Shown in pieces: positions 1 through 7,079 of a stretch of DNA of 9,353 nucleotides. Source of the stretch: Candidatus Firestoneibacteriota bacterium (lineage in GTDB: Bacteria > JACRDZ01); NCBI GenBank assembly GCA_016212735.1, contig JACRDZ010000116.1:1-9353 (forward strand). The letters run 5' to 3'. Numbering within the stretch: position 1 is the stretch's first letter; each line of letters begins with the position of its first letter. Made by a program: the position numbers and the translations under genes. A model generated the notes under the pieces. That model searched no databases. It was not told the origin of the DNA and worked only from the letters and a program-made list of their open reading frames with translations.

Positions 1-705
1 AAGTTGTTCTCTATCCTGGATAGCTTCATTTACTTCATTAAATGCAGGTCTGACAGGTTCAGGCGGGTTTACATCCTGAAGCTTAATAGTAATAATTTTT
101 ATCCCTGTTTCATAAGAATCCAATATTTTCTGCAGTTCCTCTTGAGCCTCATTTGCAACTTCAACTCTGTTAGCTAATATATCATCAAAAGTCTTGTTGC
201 CGGTAATTTTACGAATTACTGCTTCAGATATATCTCTTATAGCTTCCTCAACAAGAGCTACTTTGAAGAGATAGGTTAAAGGATCTTTTATCCGATATTG
301 TACAATAAATTCAAGGTCTATTACATTTAAATCTCCTGTAAGCATTAATGATTCTTCGTTGTAACCTTTTCTTTCATATTCAGTACGTACACCAGCTTCT
401 ATTGTCCTGAATCCAAATTCCTGCTTATAAGCCATTTCTGTTTTTACTTTATAGACTCTATCAATACCGAAAGGTATTTTAAAATGCAGTCCGGGAGAAG
501 AAGTTTGAACATATTTTCCCCATCTAAGAATCACACCTACTTCTTCTGGAGCAATAGTATAATATGATGAATATAAAAAAAATATTCCAAGTATAATAAA
601 AATAATTGAAAAATATTTACTTTGAAAGTTTTTTATGAATTCTTTCATTCTATAGCTTAAACTATGAATATCAATAACATTATCTTTTGAAAAATTTCCG
701 TTCAT
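1..705 (-). CDS. hflK: HflK-like SPFH/Band 7 membrane protein, C-terminus beyond window
   Basis: Seen: 235 codons run open from the ATG at 705-703 to the left edge, so the C-terminal part is missing. A short polar N-terminus (1-30) is followed by one hydrophobic segment (about 31-51), then an SPFH/Band 7 domain with the usual landmarks: PGLHFKIPFG (71-80), the strand around LTGDLNVIDLEFIVQYRIKDP (122-142), AVIRKITGN (162-170), and a GIKIITIKLQDVNPPEPV stretch (201-218) followed by AFNEVNEAIQDRE. These match HflK better than HflC. Known: HflK and HflC form a large inner-membrane cage, with the SPFH domain on the periplasmic side, that encloses and modulates the FtsH protease. Inferred: hflC probably follows off the left edge. 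The start is supported by an AAGGA-type ribosome site and a good promoter just upstream. The gene is divergent from the kinase gene. Confidence 0.93.
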   Translation of the reverse strand, partial: MNGNFSKDNVIDIHSLSYRMKEFIKNFQSKYFSIIFIILGIFFLYSSYYTIAPEEVGVILRWGKYVQTSSPGLHFKIPFGIDRVYKVKTEMAYKQEFGFRTIEAGVRTEYERKGYNEESLMLTGDLNVIDLEFIVQYRIKDPLTYLFKVALVEEAIRDISEAVIRKITGNKTFDDILANRVEVANEAQEELQKILDSYETGIKIITIKLQDVNPPEPVRPAFNEVNEAIQDREQL

Positions 706-737
706 TTTATCTCTGTCCTTATTATTCTAATTTATTC

Positions 738-765
738 ATTTTATGTAATAATATGATTATGTCAA
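738..765 (-). promoter_or_regulatory. hflK: Sigma70-like promoter for hflK
   Basis: Read on the minus strand, a perfect -35 box TTGACA (765-760) is followed after 16 nt by TAAAAT (743-738), a 5/6 match to the -10 consensus. Transcription would begin near 730, giving a short leader of about 25 nt with an AAGGA ribosome site before the ATG at 705. The surrounding DNA is so AT-rich that chance -10 boxes are common, but the exact -35 box with correct spacing and position makes this the best promoter candidate in the window. Confidence 0.7.
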
Positions 766-790
766 GAAATAAATTAAATAGTTATAAAAA

Positions 791-824
791 TATCTTGCAA
801 AAAAGTAAAAAAAATTGTAAGATA
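791..824. repeat. Inverted repeat overlapping the rightward promoter (operator candidate)
   Basis: The arm TATCTTGCAA (791-800) is matched by TTGTAAGATA (815-824), complementary at 9 of 10 positions, around a 14-nt A-rich centre. The left arm contains the -35 box and the right arm contains the -10 box, so a dimeric regulator bound here would cover the promoter. It is not a convincing terminator: the stem is AU-rich, the loop is long and no U-tract follows. Confidence 0.5.
795..823 (+). promoter_or_regulatory. Sigma70-like promoter for the signalling operon
   Basis: TTGCAA (795-800) and TAAGAT (818-823) are separated by exactly 17 nt and lie about 33 nt upstream of the kinase ATG. Each box matches the sigma70 consensus at 4 of 6 positions. 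Transcription would start near 830 and could cover the kinase, the AAA/polyferredoxin frame and the response regulator, since there are no sizeable gaps or terminator-like hairpins between them. The promoter sits inside an inverted repeat. No sigma54-type -24/-12 pair is visible here. Confidence 0.55.
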
Positions 825-843
825 TGAAGAGATTAAGTTCTAA

Positions 844-850
844 AAGGAGG
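844..850 (+). promoter_or_regulatory. Strong ribosome binding site of the hybrid kinase
   Basis: AAGGAGG lies 5 nt before the ATG at 856. It is a near-perfect anti-Shine-Dalgarno match and fixes the kinase start; it contrasts with the absence of such a site before the next long frame at 3563. Confidence 0.8.
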
Positions 851-855
851 ACACT

Positions 856-3591
856 ATGATAAAACTTGTTTTTATTTGTTCTCGAAAGGAAAATTTAGGG
901 ATCATAAACATTTTAAGTGAGTTAAAGGAAATACAAATATTTTGTTTTATAAAAGAAGAATGGTTAGATTATATTGAAACCCTGCCAAAATATAATAATA
1001 TAGTATACGATAAATCCCTTCAAAATATTAATAAAATTAAAGACCTATCAATTATACTAAGTGATGAAGCAAAGTATAAGCTGGATATTGAATTAGAAAA
1101 CGAAATCCCTTTTCTGAATGCTTTGAGTTTTAAATTCTTCCAGAATGTTCTTGAAGAAATGTATGACCGCGGAAAAGAGTTTAAAAACAATATTGAAGCA
1201 CAAAAAATAATTTCAGATCTTGGACTTAAGCTGACTTCATCAAAAACATTACAGGAGATTTCTGATAACATAGTCAGTTGCGCTCTAGGCTTAACCAAAA
1301 CTCCTGCTGGAAGTCTGGTACTTTATGATGATAAAGAAAATACGCTGAATTTATTAGCCACAAAAGGATTTAGCGAAGAATTTTCTAAAACAAAAACTTA
1401 TCATGTTCGAAAAGGTGGAATGACTGAATATATTCTTCAACAGAATAAACCAATAGTCATTAATGATTTATCCATGCAGCCGTCATTCAATAATCCCTTA
1501 ATGTTAAAGGAAAAAGTTAGCTCACTGATTGCTACTACATTAAAATGTGAAGGCAAAACAATAGGGATTCTTTATGTTGATGATTTTGTTGTAAGAGAAT
1601 ATATGCCGGAACAGATTGCATCTCTTTCTCTTTTAGCTATGGAAGCTGCATTTGGAATAGAAAAAATTCGTCTTCTTACACAGCTTGAAAATAAAAATAT
1701 AGAACTTAAAAAAACAACAGATTATATGAAAGCTATTCTTGATAATTCTGCTGATATGATTGTTACAACTGACTCTACAACAAAAATTGTGGAATTTAAT
1801 AAAGGCGGAGAACATATTCTTGGATATAAATATGAAGATGTTGTTGGCACAACTGCTGAAAGATTTTATCGCCATGCCAAAGAAAGACAAAAAATCATCG
1901 AAAAAATTCAAAAAGAAGGGGAAATTGCAAATTATGAAACAAAACTTCGGCATAAAGATGGACGATTGGTTGATATCAGTCTGAGCATCTCTCAGTTGAA
2001 AGATAAAAATGGGGAAGTAATAGGAACAGTTGGAATGAGCAAGGATATTACAAAACAGAAACATCTTGAAAAAAAACTGCGTGAGTCTAATAAAGAACTG
2101 GCCAAAAAAATAACGGAAGTCCAAAAAATAGATAAAATGAAATCTGATTTTTTATCTGTTGTTTCGCATGAACTTCGAACTCCTCTGACTTCAATTCTGG
2201 GTTTTGCCAAGATGATTCATAAGAAATTCGAGAGAGATATTGTCCCTAATCTAAACATGGAAGATTCTAAAATTTCTAACACTACAGGGAAGATTACAGA
2301 TAATCTTAAGATAATTACATCAGAAGGCGAAAGACTGGCAAGACTTATAAATAATGTTCTTGATCTGGCAAAAATCGAAGCAGGAAAACTTGAATGGAAA
2401 ATGGAACCGGTAAAAGTAGAGGATATTTGTCAGACAGCTATTTATGCTACCTCATCTCTGGCTGAAGAAAGGAAATTGGAATTAAAATTTATCCCTGAAC
2501 AGCATTTACCAATGATAAATGTAGATAAAGACAGATTAATACAGGTTGTTACAAATATTATAAGTAATGCCATTAAATTCACAAATAGCGGTTCAGTAAC
2601 CTGCACAGCTAAAAAAATAAAAGATCATATTGAGATTCGTATTCAAGATACAGGTATAGGGATTAAACCAGAACATATAAGTAAAGTTTTTGAAAAGTTC
2701 AAACAGGTTGGGGAAGGAGATACCATAAGTGACAGACCAAAAGGAACAGGGCTTGGATTAACTATATGTAAAGAGATTGTTGAAGCTCATGGAGGAAAAA
2801 TCTGGGTTGAAAGTGAATATGGGAAAGGCAGTACTTTTATATTTTATTTACCAGCCATAATGGAAGCATCAAATGTAGAAGAAAAACTGGAATATATCCC
2901 GCTTGCTAGAAATATATTTATTGATAGAATCAGCAATTCACAAAAAGTACATCTTATTCTGGTTTTTGATGACGAAGCGCACATCAGGTCTCTTCTTAGA
3001 CAACAGCTTGAAGATGAAGGATACAGAGTTATTGAAGCTGGTGATGGAAACGAAGCTATATTAAAAGCAAGAGAAGAAAAACCAGATTTGATCATTTGTG
3101 ATATATTAATGCCCGGACTCAGTGGTTTTGATATTTTAACTGTTTTAAAAACAAATAAAGAGACGTCCAATATACCTATACTTATTCATTCTGTTTTTGA
3201 AGATAAAGAAAAAGGGTTCAGGCTTGGAGCAGATGATTATATTACTAAATCAGTAAATGCAGCAGAGAAATTAATAAAATCTGTTTCAGAACTTCTATCC
3301 GGCAAAAAATCTGCGCATAAAAAAGTCCTTCTTATTGAAGAAAATAAATCAGTATCAAAATCTGTTCAGGAAGCTTTGATTTTAAAGGGGTATGAGGTAG
3401 TTTCAGCTTATACTGGCAAAGAAGGATTAGAAAAAGCTAAAATTGAAAATCCGGATTTGATTATAATAGATGATATTATCTCCAAATCAAATAATTATGA
3501 ACTTATCAAAACTCTTAAATATGTTAAAGGTTCTGAAAAATCAAGCATAATTGTTCTAACTCGTGACAAGCAAACAACGACATCTTCTTAA
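856..3591 (+). CDS. Soluble hybrid sensor histidine kinase, GAF-PAS-HisKA-HATPase-REC-truncated REC
   Basis: Seen (911 residues): an unassigned N-terminal region (1-110); GAF domain (about 120-285); PAS/PAC (about 290-405); coiled linker; HisKA with SHELRTPL, phospho-histidine H438; HATPase with N571, G1 DTGIGI (598-603), F box FEKF and G2 GTGLGL (630-635). Receiver 1 (about 697-815) has DDE 705-707, Asp749 acceptor, Ser779 and Lys798. Receiver 2 starts at 822, with a Glu828-Glu829 pair in place of the usual acidic Asp pair, candidate acceptor Asp872 and Thr902, then stops at 911 before the conserved Lys strand. There are no membrane segments. Known: such kinases autophosphorylate on His and pass phosphate to receiver Asp residues. 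The missing end of receiver 2 appears in the next, overlapping frame, so a frameshift is likely. The start is set by a strong AAGGAGG site. The ligand is unknown. Confidence 0.92.
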   Translation: MIKLVFICSRKENLGIINILSELKEIQIFCFIKEEWLDYIETLPKYNNIVYDKSLQNINKIKDLSIILSDEAKYKLDIELENEIPFLNALSFKFFQNVLEEMYDRGKEFKNNIEAQKIISDLGLKLTSSKTLQEISDNIVSCALGLTKTPAGSLVLYDDKENTLNLLATKGFSEEFSKTKTYHVRKGGMTEYILQQNKPIVINDLSMQPSFNNPLMLKEKVSSLIATTLKCEGKTIGILYVDDFVVREYMPEQIASLSLLAMEAAFGIEKIRLLTQLENKNIELKKTTDYMKAILDNSADMIVTTDSTTKIVEFNKGGEHILGYKYEDVVGTTAERFYRHAKERQKIIEKIQKEGEIANYETKLRHKDGRLVDISLSISQLKDKNGEVIGTVGMSKDITKQKHLEKKLRESNKELAKKITEVQKIDKMKSDFLSVVSHELRTPLTSILGFAKMIHKKFERDIVPNLNMEDSKISNTTGKITDNLKIITSEGERLARLINNVLDLAKIEAGKLEWKMEPVKVEDICQTAIYATSSLAEERKLELKFIPEQHLPMINVDKDRLIQVVTNIISNAIKFTNSGSVTCTAKKIKDHIEIRIQDTGIGIKPEHISKVFEKFKQVGEGDTISDRPKGTGLGLTICKEIVEAHGGKIWVESEYGKGSTFIFYLPAIMEASNVEEKLEYIPLARNIFIDRISNSQKVHLILVFDDEAHIRSLLRQQLEDEGYRVIEAGDGNEAILKAREEKPDLIICDILMPGLSGFDILTVLKTNKETSNIPILIHSVFEDKEKGFRLGADDYITKSVNAAEKLIKSVSELLSGKKSAHKKVLLIEENKSVSKSVQEALILKGYEVVSAYTGKEGLEKAKIENPDLIIIDDIISKSNNYELIKTLKYVKGSEKSSIIVLTRDKQTTTSS

Positions 3592-3613
3592 TCTTAGTGC
3601 CTTTGTAGCAAAG
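3557..3613 (+). other. Probable frameshift junction inside receiver domain 2
   Basis: The upstream frame reaches the receiver beta4 strand SIIVLT (897-902) and ends at TAA 3589-3591, with a second stop TAG in the same frame at 3595-3597. The frame one base ahead, open from 3560, encodes LNLSAFVAKFVTES, which resembles the beta5/Lys/alpha5 end of a receiver. Joining the frames puts 17 residues between Thr902 and that Lys, against 19 in receiver 1 and 22 in the stand-alone regulator at 6690. The downstream frame's GTG (3563) has no Shine-Dalgarno sequence. One extra base, a genuine gene split, or recoding could all explain this; I favour an indel (natural or assembly). Confidence 0.65.
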
Positions 3614-6600
3614 TTTGTTACAGAAAGTGTTTCTAACTTGATGGAAAATATTGAAATAAAAACAAATTGTAAATCAAAAGAAGATAAAAAGATAAATTTA
3701 TCACGATTACTCCATGATGAAATAGATAACATCTCCATGTTTTTAAAAAACATTTCAAACTTAACTTCATTTAATGAAGAATTATCCCTCTTTGATACTG
3801 AAAAACATCTTATAGCTTCTTCTCTTGATAAATCCACATATCAAATTGATTTAACAAAAGATTCAACTGTAAAATTTAATAATGATTGTTATGAAATTCC
3901 AAATGGTCTTATATTTAATTTATTTTTTGAAAAAGATCTTCTTGGCTATATATATTTTCAGAATGAAAAAACAGAAAAAGAGAAAATACTTATTTTGTTT
4001 CATCTGGTAAAAAATCTTTTAGATGAAATTGTAAGATTAAAAATTGAAAAAAAACAATTACTAAATGAAACTCTAAATAGCTATAGAGAAATAAATTTGT
4101 TATATAAATTCGGCGGCAATATAAGTTCTCAACTTGACCTTAATCATGTCTTAAAATCAGTAATAATCGAAAGTAAAAATATTATTAAAGCGGATACTTA
4201 TGCTATATATCTTGTGGATTTAAAAGACGGGAGTATGCAGTTAAAAGCTTCATTCGGCAATATATGTAATTCCACTGAACCGACTCATCCGGATAAAGTA
4301 CTTGCACATTTAATTGTTAAAACAGAAAGCAGTGAGATTGTTAATGATATAAAACAAAAACAAAAAATGAAACATTGTTCATGTAATATAAATTCATTGA
4401 TGGGTATTCCATTAAAAATCAAAGATGAACTTTTTGGAGTAATAATAATTACATCTCATAGTGAAAATCAATTTCATGCACGAGATGAAAAACTGGTTTT
4501 AAGTCTTGCTACTCAAGCAGCAATTGCTATAAAGAATGCATATCTTGAGAAAACAAACTGGGAAAACAAACGGCAATTAGCTCTTACAAAATTAATAAAT
4601 GAAGAAAAAGAAAAAGCATATAAAGACCTTGTTGGCAGATCATCACACATTATTAATATAAATGAAAAAATTCCAAAGGATCCAATCCCTTATATTATTA
4701 ATGGTGAATATGGAGTAGGAAAAAATCTTTTGGCACGTAAAGTTCATAAAGAAAGCAGAAGAAAAGATAGTCCATTCATAACAATTGACTGCGCAGAATT
4801 TTCATCAGGGGCACCTCCATCAAGGTCTATTTTTAGTATTAAAGACATATACGATACAAAAAAATCAGAAAAAGATTTTAGCTATCTGGAGCTTGCTCAA
4901 GGGGGGACACTTTTTCTTCAAAATATTGATAGACTTCCAAAAAATTTGTGTGAAAAACTTCTGGAAATTATTTCTCCTAAAGAAGAAAGCAGTGAATTGG
5001 TTCAAATGGAAAATTTTGATGTTAGAATTGTAGCCTCAAGTTCAACTTCTTTAGATAAAAAAGTAGAGAAAGGAGAATTTGATCCAAAACTCTATGAGAT
5101 ATTTAATAAATATAATATTACTATTCTGCCTCTCAGAGAGAGGAAAAAAGATATTACCATATTAATAGAATATTTCATAAAAAAATTCTCTGTATCCTTA
5201 GGGAAGGATATTAAAGGTATAGATAACAAGGGATATGAGAAACTTTTATCTTATAACTATCGTATTGGAAATGTCAAAGAATTAAAGGATGTTATTGAGA
5301 GAGCCTGTATTTTAACAGAATCGGAAATAATTACCAGTGAATATATTTTTCTTGATATGCCCACGTATGCAAGTAAATTCAGTTATAATTTGTTAAATAT
5401 TAAACCTTTCTATAATTTAATTAAAAAAGGTATTTTTCCAAGACCTTTGATTATAGTAAGTTCCATATTTGTATCTTTGATATTTTATTTTGCTTTTTTA
5501 TCCAGAACTGCATCTGGTATAAATCTGGGAACTGTTCTGGCATGGAGTGTCTGGTGGCCGCTTTTTACTTTATCTTTCTTTTTTGTAGCACGATTATGGT
5601 GCAGTATCTGCCCTATAAACGAAACTGGAATTAAATTAAGAAAAATTAAATTTTTTAATCTTAAAGTTCCTGCTTTTATACAGAATAATACTCATTACTT
5701 TGCCACATCTGGATTTTTAATGATAATATGGGCTGAAGAATATTTCAATATGCATTTATCCGGATTCAGAACCGGAATTATTTTAGGAATTATAGTTTTG
5801 CTTGCAACAATAACGAATATTCTTTTTCCCAAAAATACATGGTGCAGATATATTTGTCCTTTAGGCTATTTTGCAGGCACAATGTCTTTAACTTCTATTT
5901 TAGAATTACGTTCAAATCCTGATATTTGCGCAAATAAATGCAAAACTCATGATTGCTTTAAAGGAAATGATAAAATTGAAGGGTGTCCAATGCTTCTGCA
6001 TCTTCAATTTATTAAAAGCAATTTACTCTGTAAACTCTGCATGCGTTGTGTTCGTTTATGTCCGAATAATTCTCCTCAGCTTAATTTAAGGCTGCCTGGA
6101 TGGGATATTTCCGGAAATGAACATCTGGGGCAAAATATATCTTTGCTTGTAATTTGTTTGCTGAGTGCTCCTTTTGCAATTATAATATACAATTCTAAAA
6201 GCCTATTATCAAATCATTTATCGTTTAATCAAATATACTGGATATCACCATTTATAATAGGATTAGTAATATGGATGGTAAATTATATATTTTATTGGAA
6301 AGATAAAGAAAATAATTGGGAGCATTTTGTAGATGTATTGAATTTTTATATTCCGCTTGCTCTGGCAGTTAATATGGCTCTTCAGTTGAAATTTATCCCG
6401 GTTTTTTCAAAAATAAATATATCAGGTACTATATTAAAAAAAGCTATTCAAAGTAATTTATTTTCATTGTCGCTAATTAGTCTTTCACAGGTAGCACTTC
6501 TTATTGGGGGACTTATTTTCAGTGTTTTTCTTATGACAGTACATTTTTATACAATAAAACATAAAAACAAATTATTTTCATTCTATTATTATTTTAGTCA

Positions 6601-6655
6601 TCAGATTGTAATGTTTATTTATTGCCTTTTGTTATCAAAAAGTCTAATAAGTTAG
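3563..6655 (+). CDS. GAF - degenerate sigma54-type AAA+ - membrane 4Fe-4S polyferredoxin fusion
   Basis: Seen (1030 residues from a weak GTG): 1-30 resemble a receiver end (Lys17); 55-160 may be a degenerate GAF-like domain; GAF about 190-330; coiled linker; AAA+ about 360-600. The AAA+ keeps Walker A GEYGVGKN (381-388), LPLRERKKDI and GNVKELKDVIERA (569-581). It lacks the GAFTGA loop, has LFLQNID (450-456) where Walker B normally reads DE, and FDPKLYEIF (506-514) where arginine fingers are expected. No C-terminal HTH follows. Residues 629-1030 have about nine hydrophobic segments and cysteine motifs WCSICP (679-684), WCRYICP (760-766), C789/C793/C798/C808-P and CxxCxxCxxxCP (823-834), as in NapH/YccM/CcoG-type polyferredoxins. 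Inferred: two [4Fe-4S] clusters at the cytoplasmic membrane, with the AAA module acting as a scaffold rather than a sigma54 activator. The true start is uncertain, since this may be the 3' part of the preceding kinase gene. Confidence 0.85.
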   Translation: MTSKQRHLLNLSAFVAKFVTESVSNLMENIEIKTNCKSKEDKKINLSRLLHDEIDNISMFLKNISNLTSFNEELSLFDTEKHLIASSLDKSTYQIDLTKDSTVKFNNDCYEIPNGLIFNLFFEKDLLGYIYFQNEKTEKEKILILFHLVKNLLDEIVRLKIEKKQLLNETLNSYREINLLYKFGGNISSQLDLNHVLKSVIIESKNIIKADTYAIYLVDLKDGSMQLKASFGNICNSTEPTHPDKVLAHLIVKTESSEIVNDIKQKQKMKHCSCNINSLMGIPLKIKDELFGVIIITSHSENQFHARDEKLVLSLATQAAIAIKNAYLEKTNWENKRQLALTKLINEEKEKAYKDLVGRSSHIININEKIPKDPIPYIINGEYGVGKNLLARKVHKESRRKDSPFITIDCAEFSSGAPPSRSIFSIKDIYDTKKSEKDFSYLELAQGGTLFLQNIDRLPKNLCEKLLEIISPKEESSELVQMENFDVRIVASSSTSLDKKVEKGEFDPKLYEIFNKYNITILPLRERKKDITILIEYFIKKFSVSLGKDIKGIDNKGYEKLLSYNYRIGNVKELKDVIERACILTESEIITSEYIFLDMPTYASKFSYNLLNIKPFYNLIKKGIFPRPLIIVSSIFVSLIFYFAFLSRTASGINLGTVLAWSVWWPLFTLSFFFVARLWCSICPINETGIKLRKIKFFNLKVPAFIQNNTHYFATSGFLMIIWAEEYFNMHLSGFRTGIILGIIVLLATITNILFPKNTWCRYICPLGYFAGTMSLTSILELRSNPDICANKCKTHDCFKGNDKIEGCPMLLHLQFIKSNLLCKLCMRCVRLCPNNSPQLNLRLPGWDISGNEHLGQNISLLVICLLSAPFAIIIYNSKSLLSNHLSFNQIYWISPFIIGLVIWMVNYIFYWKDKENNWEHFVDVLNFYIPLALAVNMALQLKFIPVFSKINISGTILKKAIQSNLFSLSLISLSQVALLIGGLIFSVFLMTVHFYTIKHKNKLFSFYYYFSHQIVMFIYCLLLSKSLIS

Positions 6656-6689
6656 TATTATAAAAATTAAAGAAAGGAGCAAAGAAAAC

Positions 6690-7079
6690 ATGGAAGCAAA
6701 TAAAAAAATATTAATTGTTGATGATGAGCCTTATATCAGGTCTCTCCTGGAAGAGGCGCTGGAAGATTTTATTGATAAAGGAGTTAACATTCTTATTGCA
6801 CCAAATGGAGAGATAGGATTAGAGCTTGCTTTGCAACATAAACCTAATTTAATTTTTCTTGATTGCATGATGCCTAAAATGAATGGGTATGATATGTGTG
6901 AAGCAATAAAGAAAACGCATAAACTGGATGATATTCATATTATTATGCTTACTGCAAAAGGACAGGAAATCGACAAACAAAAAGGATTGGAAGTTGGTGC
7001 AGATGAATATTTAACTAAACCTTTTGATCCGGACGAAGTAGTTAATAAAGCAGCAAAAATATTTGGAATTGTTTTTTAA
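6690..7079 (+). CDS. Single-domain CheY-like response regulator
   Basis: The 129-residue protein is one receiver domain with every key residue: acidic pair Asp11-Asp12 in ILIVDDEP, phosphoacceptor Asp58 in LIFLDCMMP, Thr88 in IIMLTA, and Lys110-Pro111 in YLTKPF. There is no output domain. It starts 34 nt after the polyferredoxin frame with AAAGGAG (6673-6679) ten nt before the ATG, so it is very likely in the same operon. Known: single-domain receivers act by binding protein partners or as phosphate shuttles. Inferred: it accepts phosphate from the upstream hybrid kinase, and its complete catalytic set contrasts with the degenerate receivers inside that kinase. Its stop codon overlaps that of the convergent barrel gene. 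Confidence 0.93.
   Translation: MEANKKILIVDDEPYIRSLLEEALEDFIDKGVNILIAPNGEIGLELALQHKPNLIFLDCMMPKMNGYDMCEAIKKTHKLDDIHIIMLTAKGQEIDKQKGLEVGADEYLTKPFDPDEVVNKAAKIFGIVF

Noticed and set aside
791..824. Intrinsic terminator or riboswitch at the inverted repeat
   Set aside because: The stem is AU-rich with a 14-nt loop and no following U-run, and it overlaps promoter boxes, so it would not be fully transcribed.
706..855. Sigma54 (-24/-12) promoter, expected from the sigma54-type AAA domain nearby
   Set aside because: No GG...GC pair with the required spacing is present in this AT-rich gap.
3580..3600. Programmed +1 frameshift at TCT-TAA, as in release factor 2 or antizyme genes
   Set aside because: The geometry would work, but no upstream Shine-Dalgarno-like stimulator is visible and the re-pairing of the serine tRNA would be poor; an indel is simpler.
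1020..3837. Minus-strand open frames opposite the kinase (for example 1020-1298, 1633-2124, 2844-3170, 3556-3837)
   Set aside because: They lie antisense to clear domain-bearing coding sequence, have no recognisable motifs or ribosome sites, and are the usual shadow frames.
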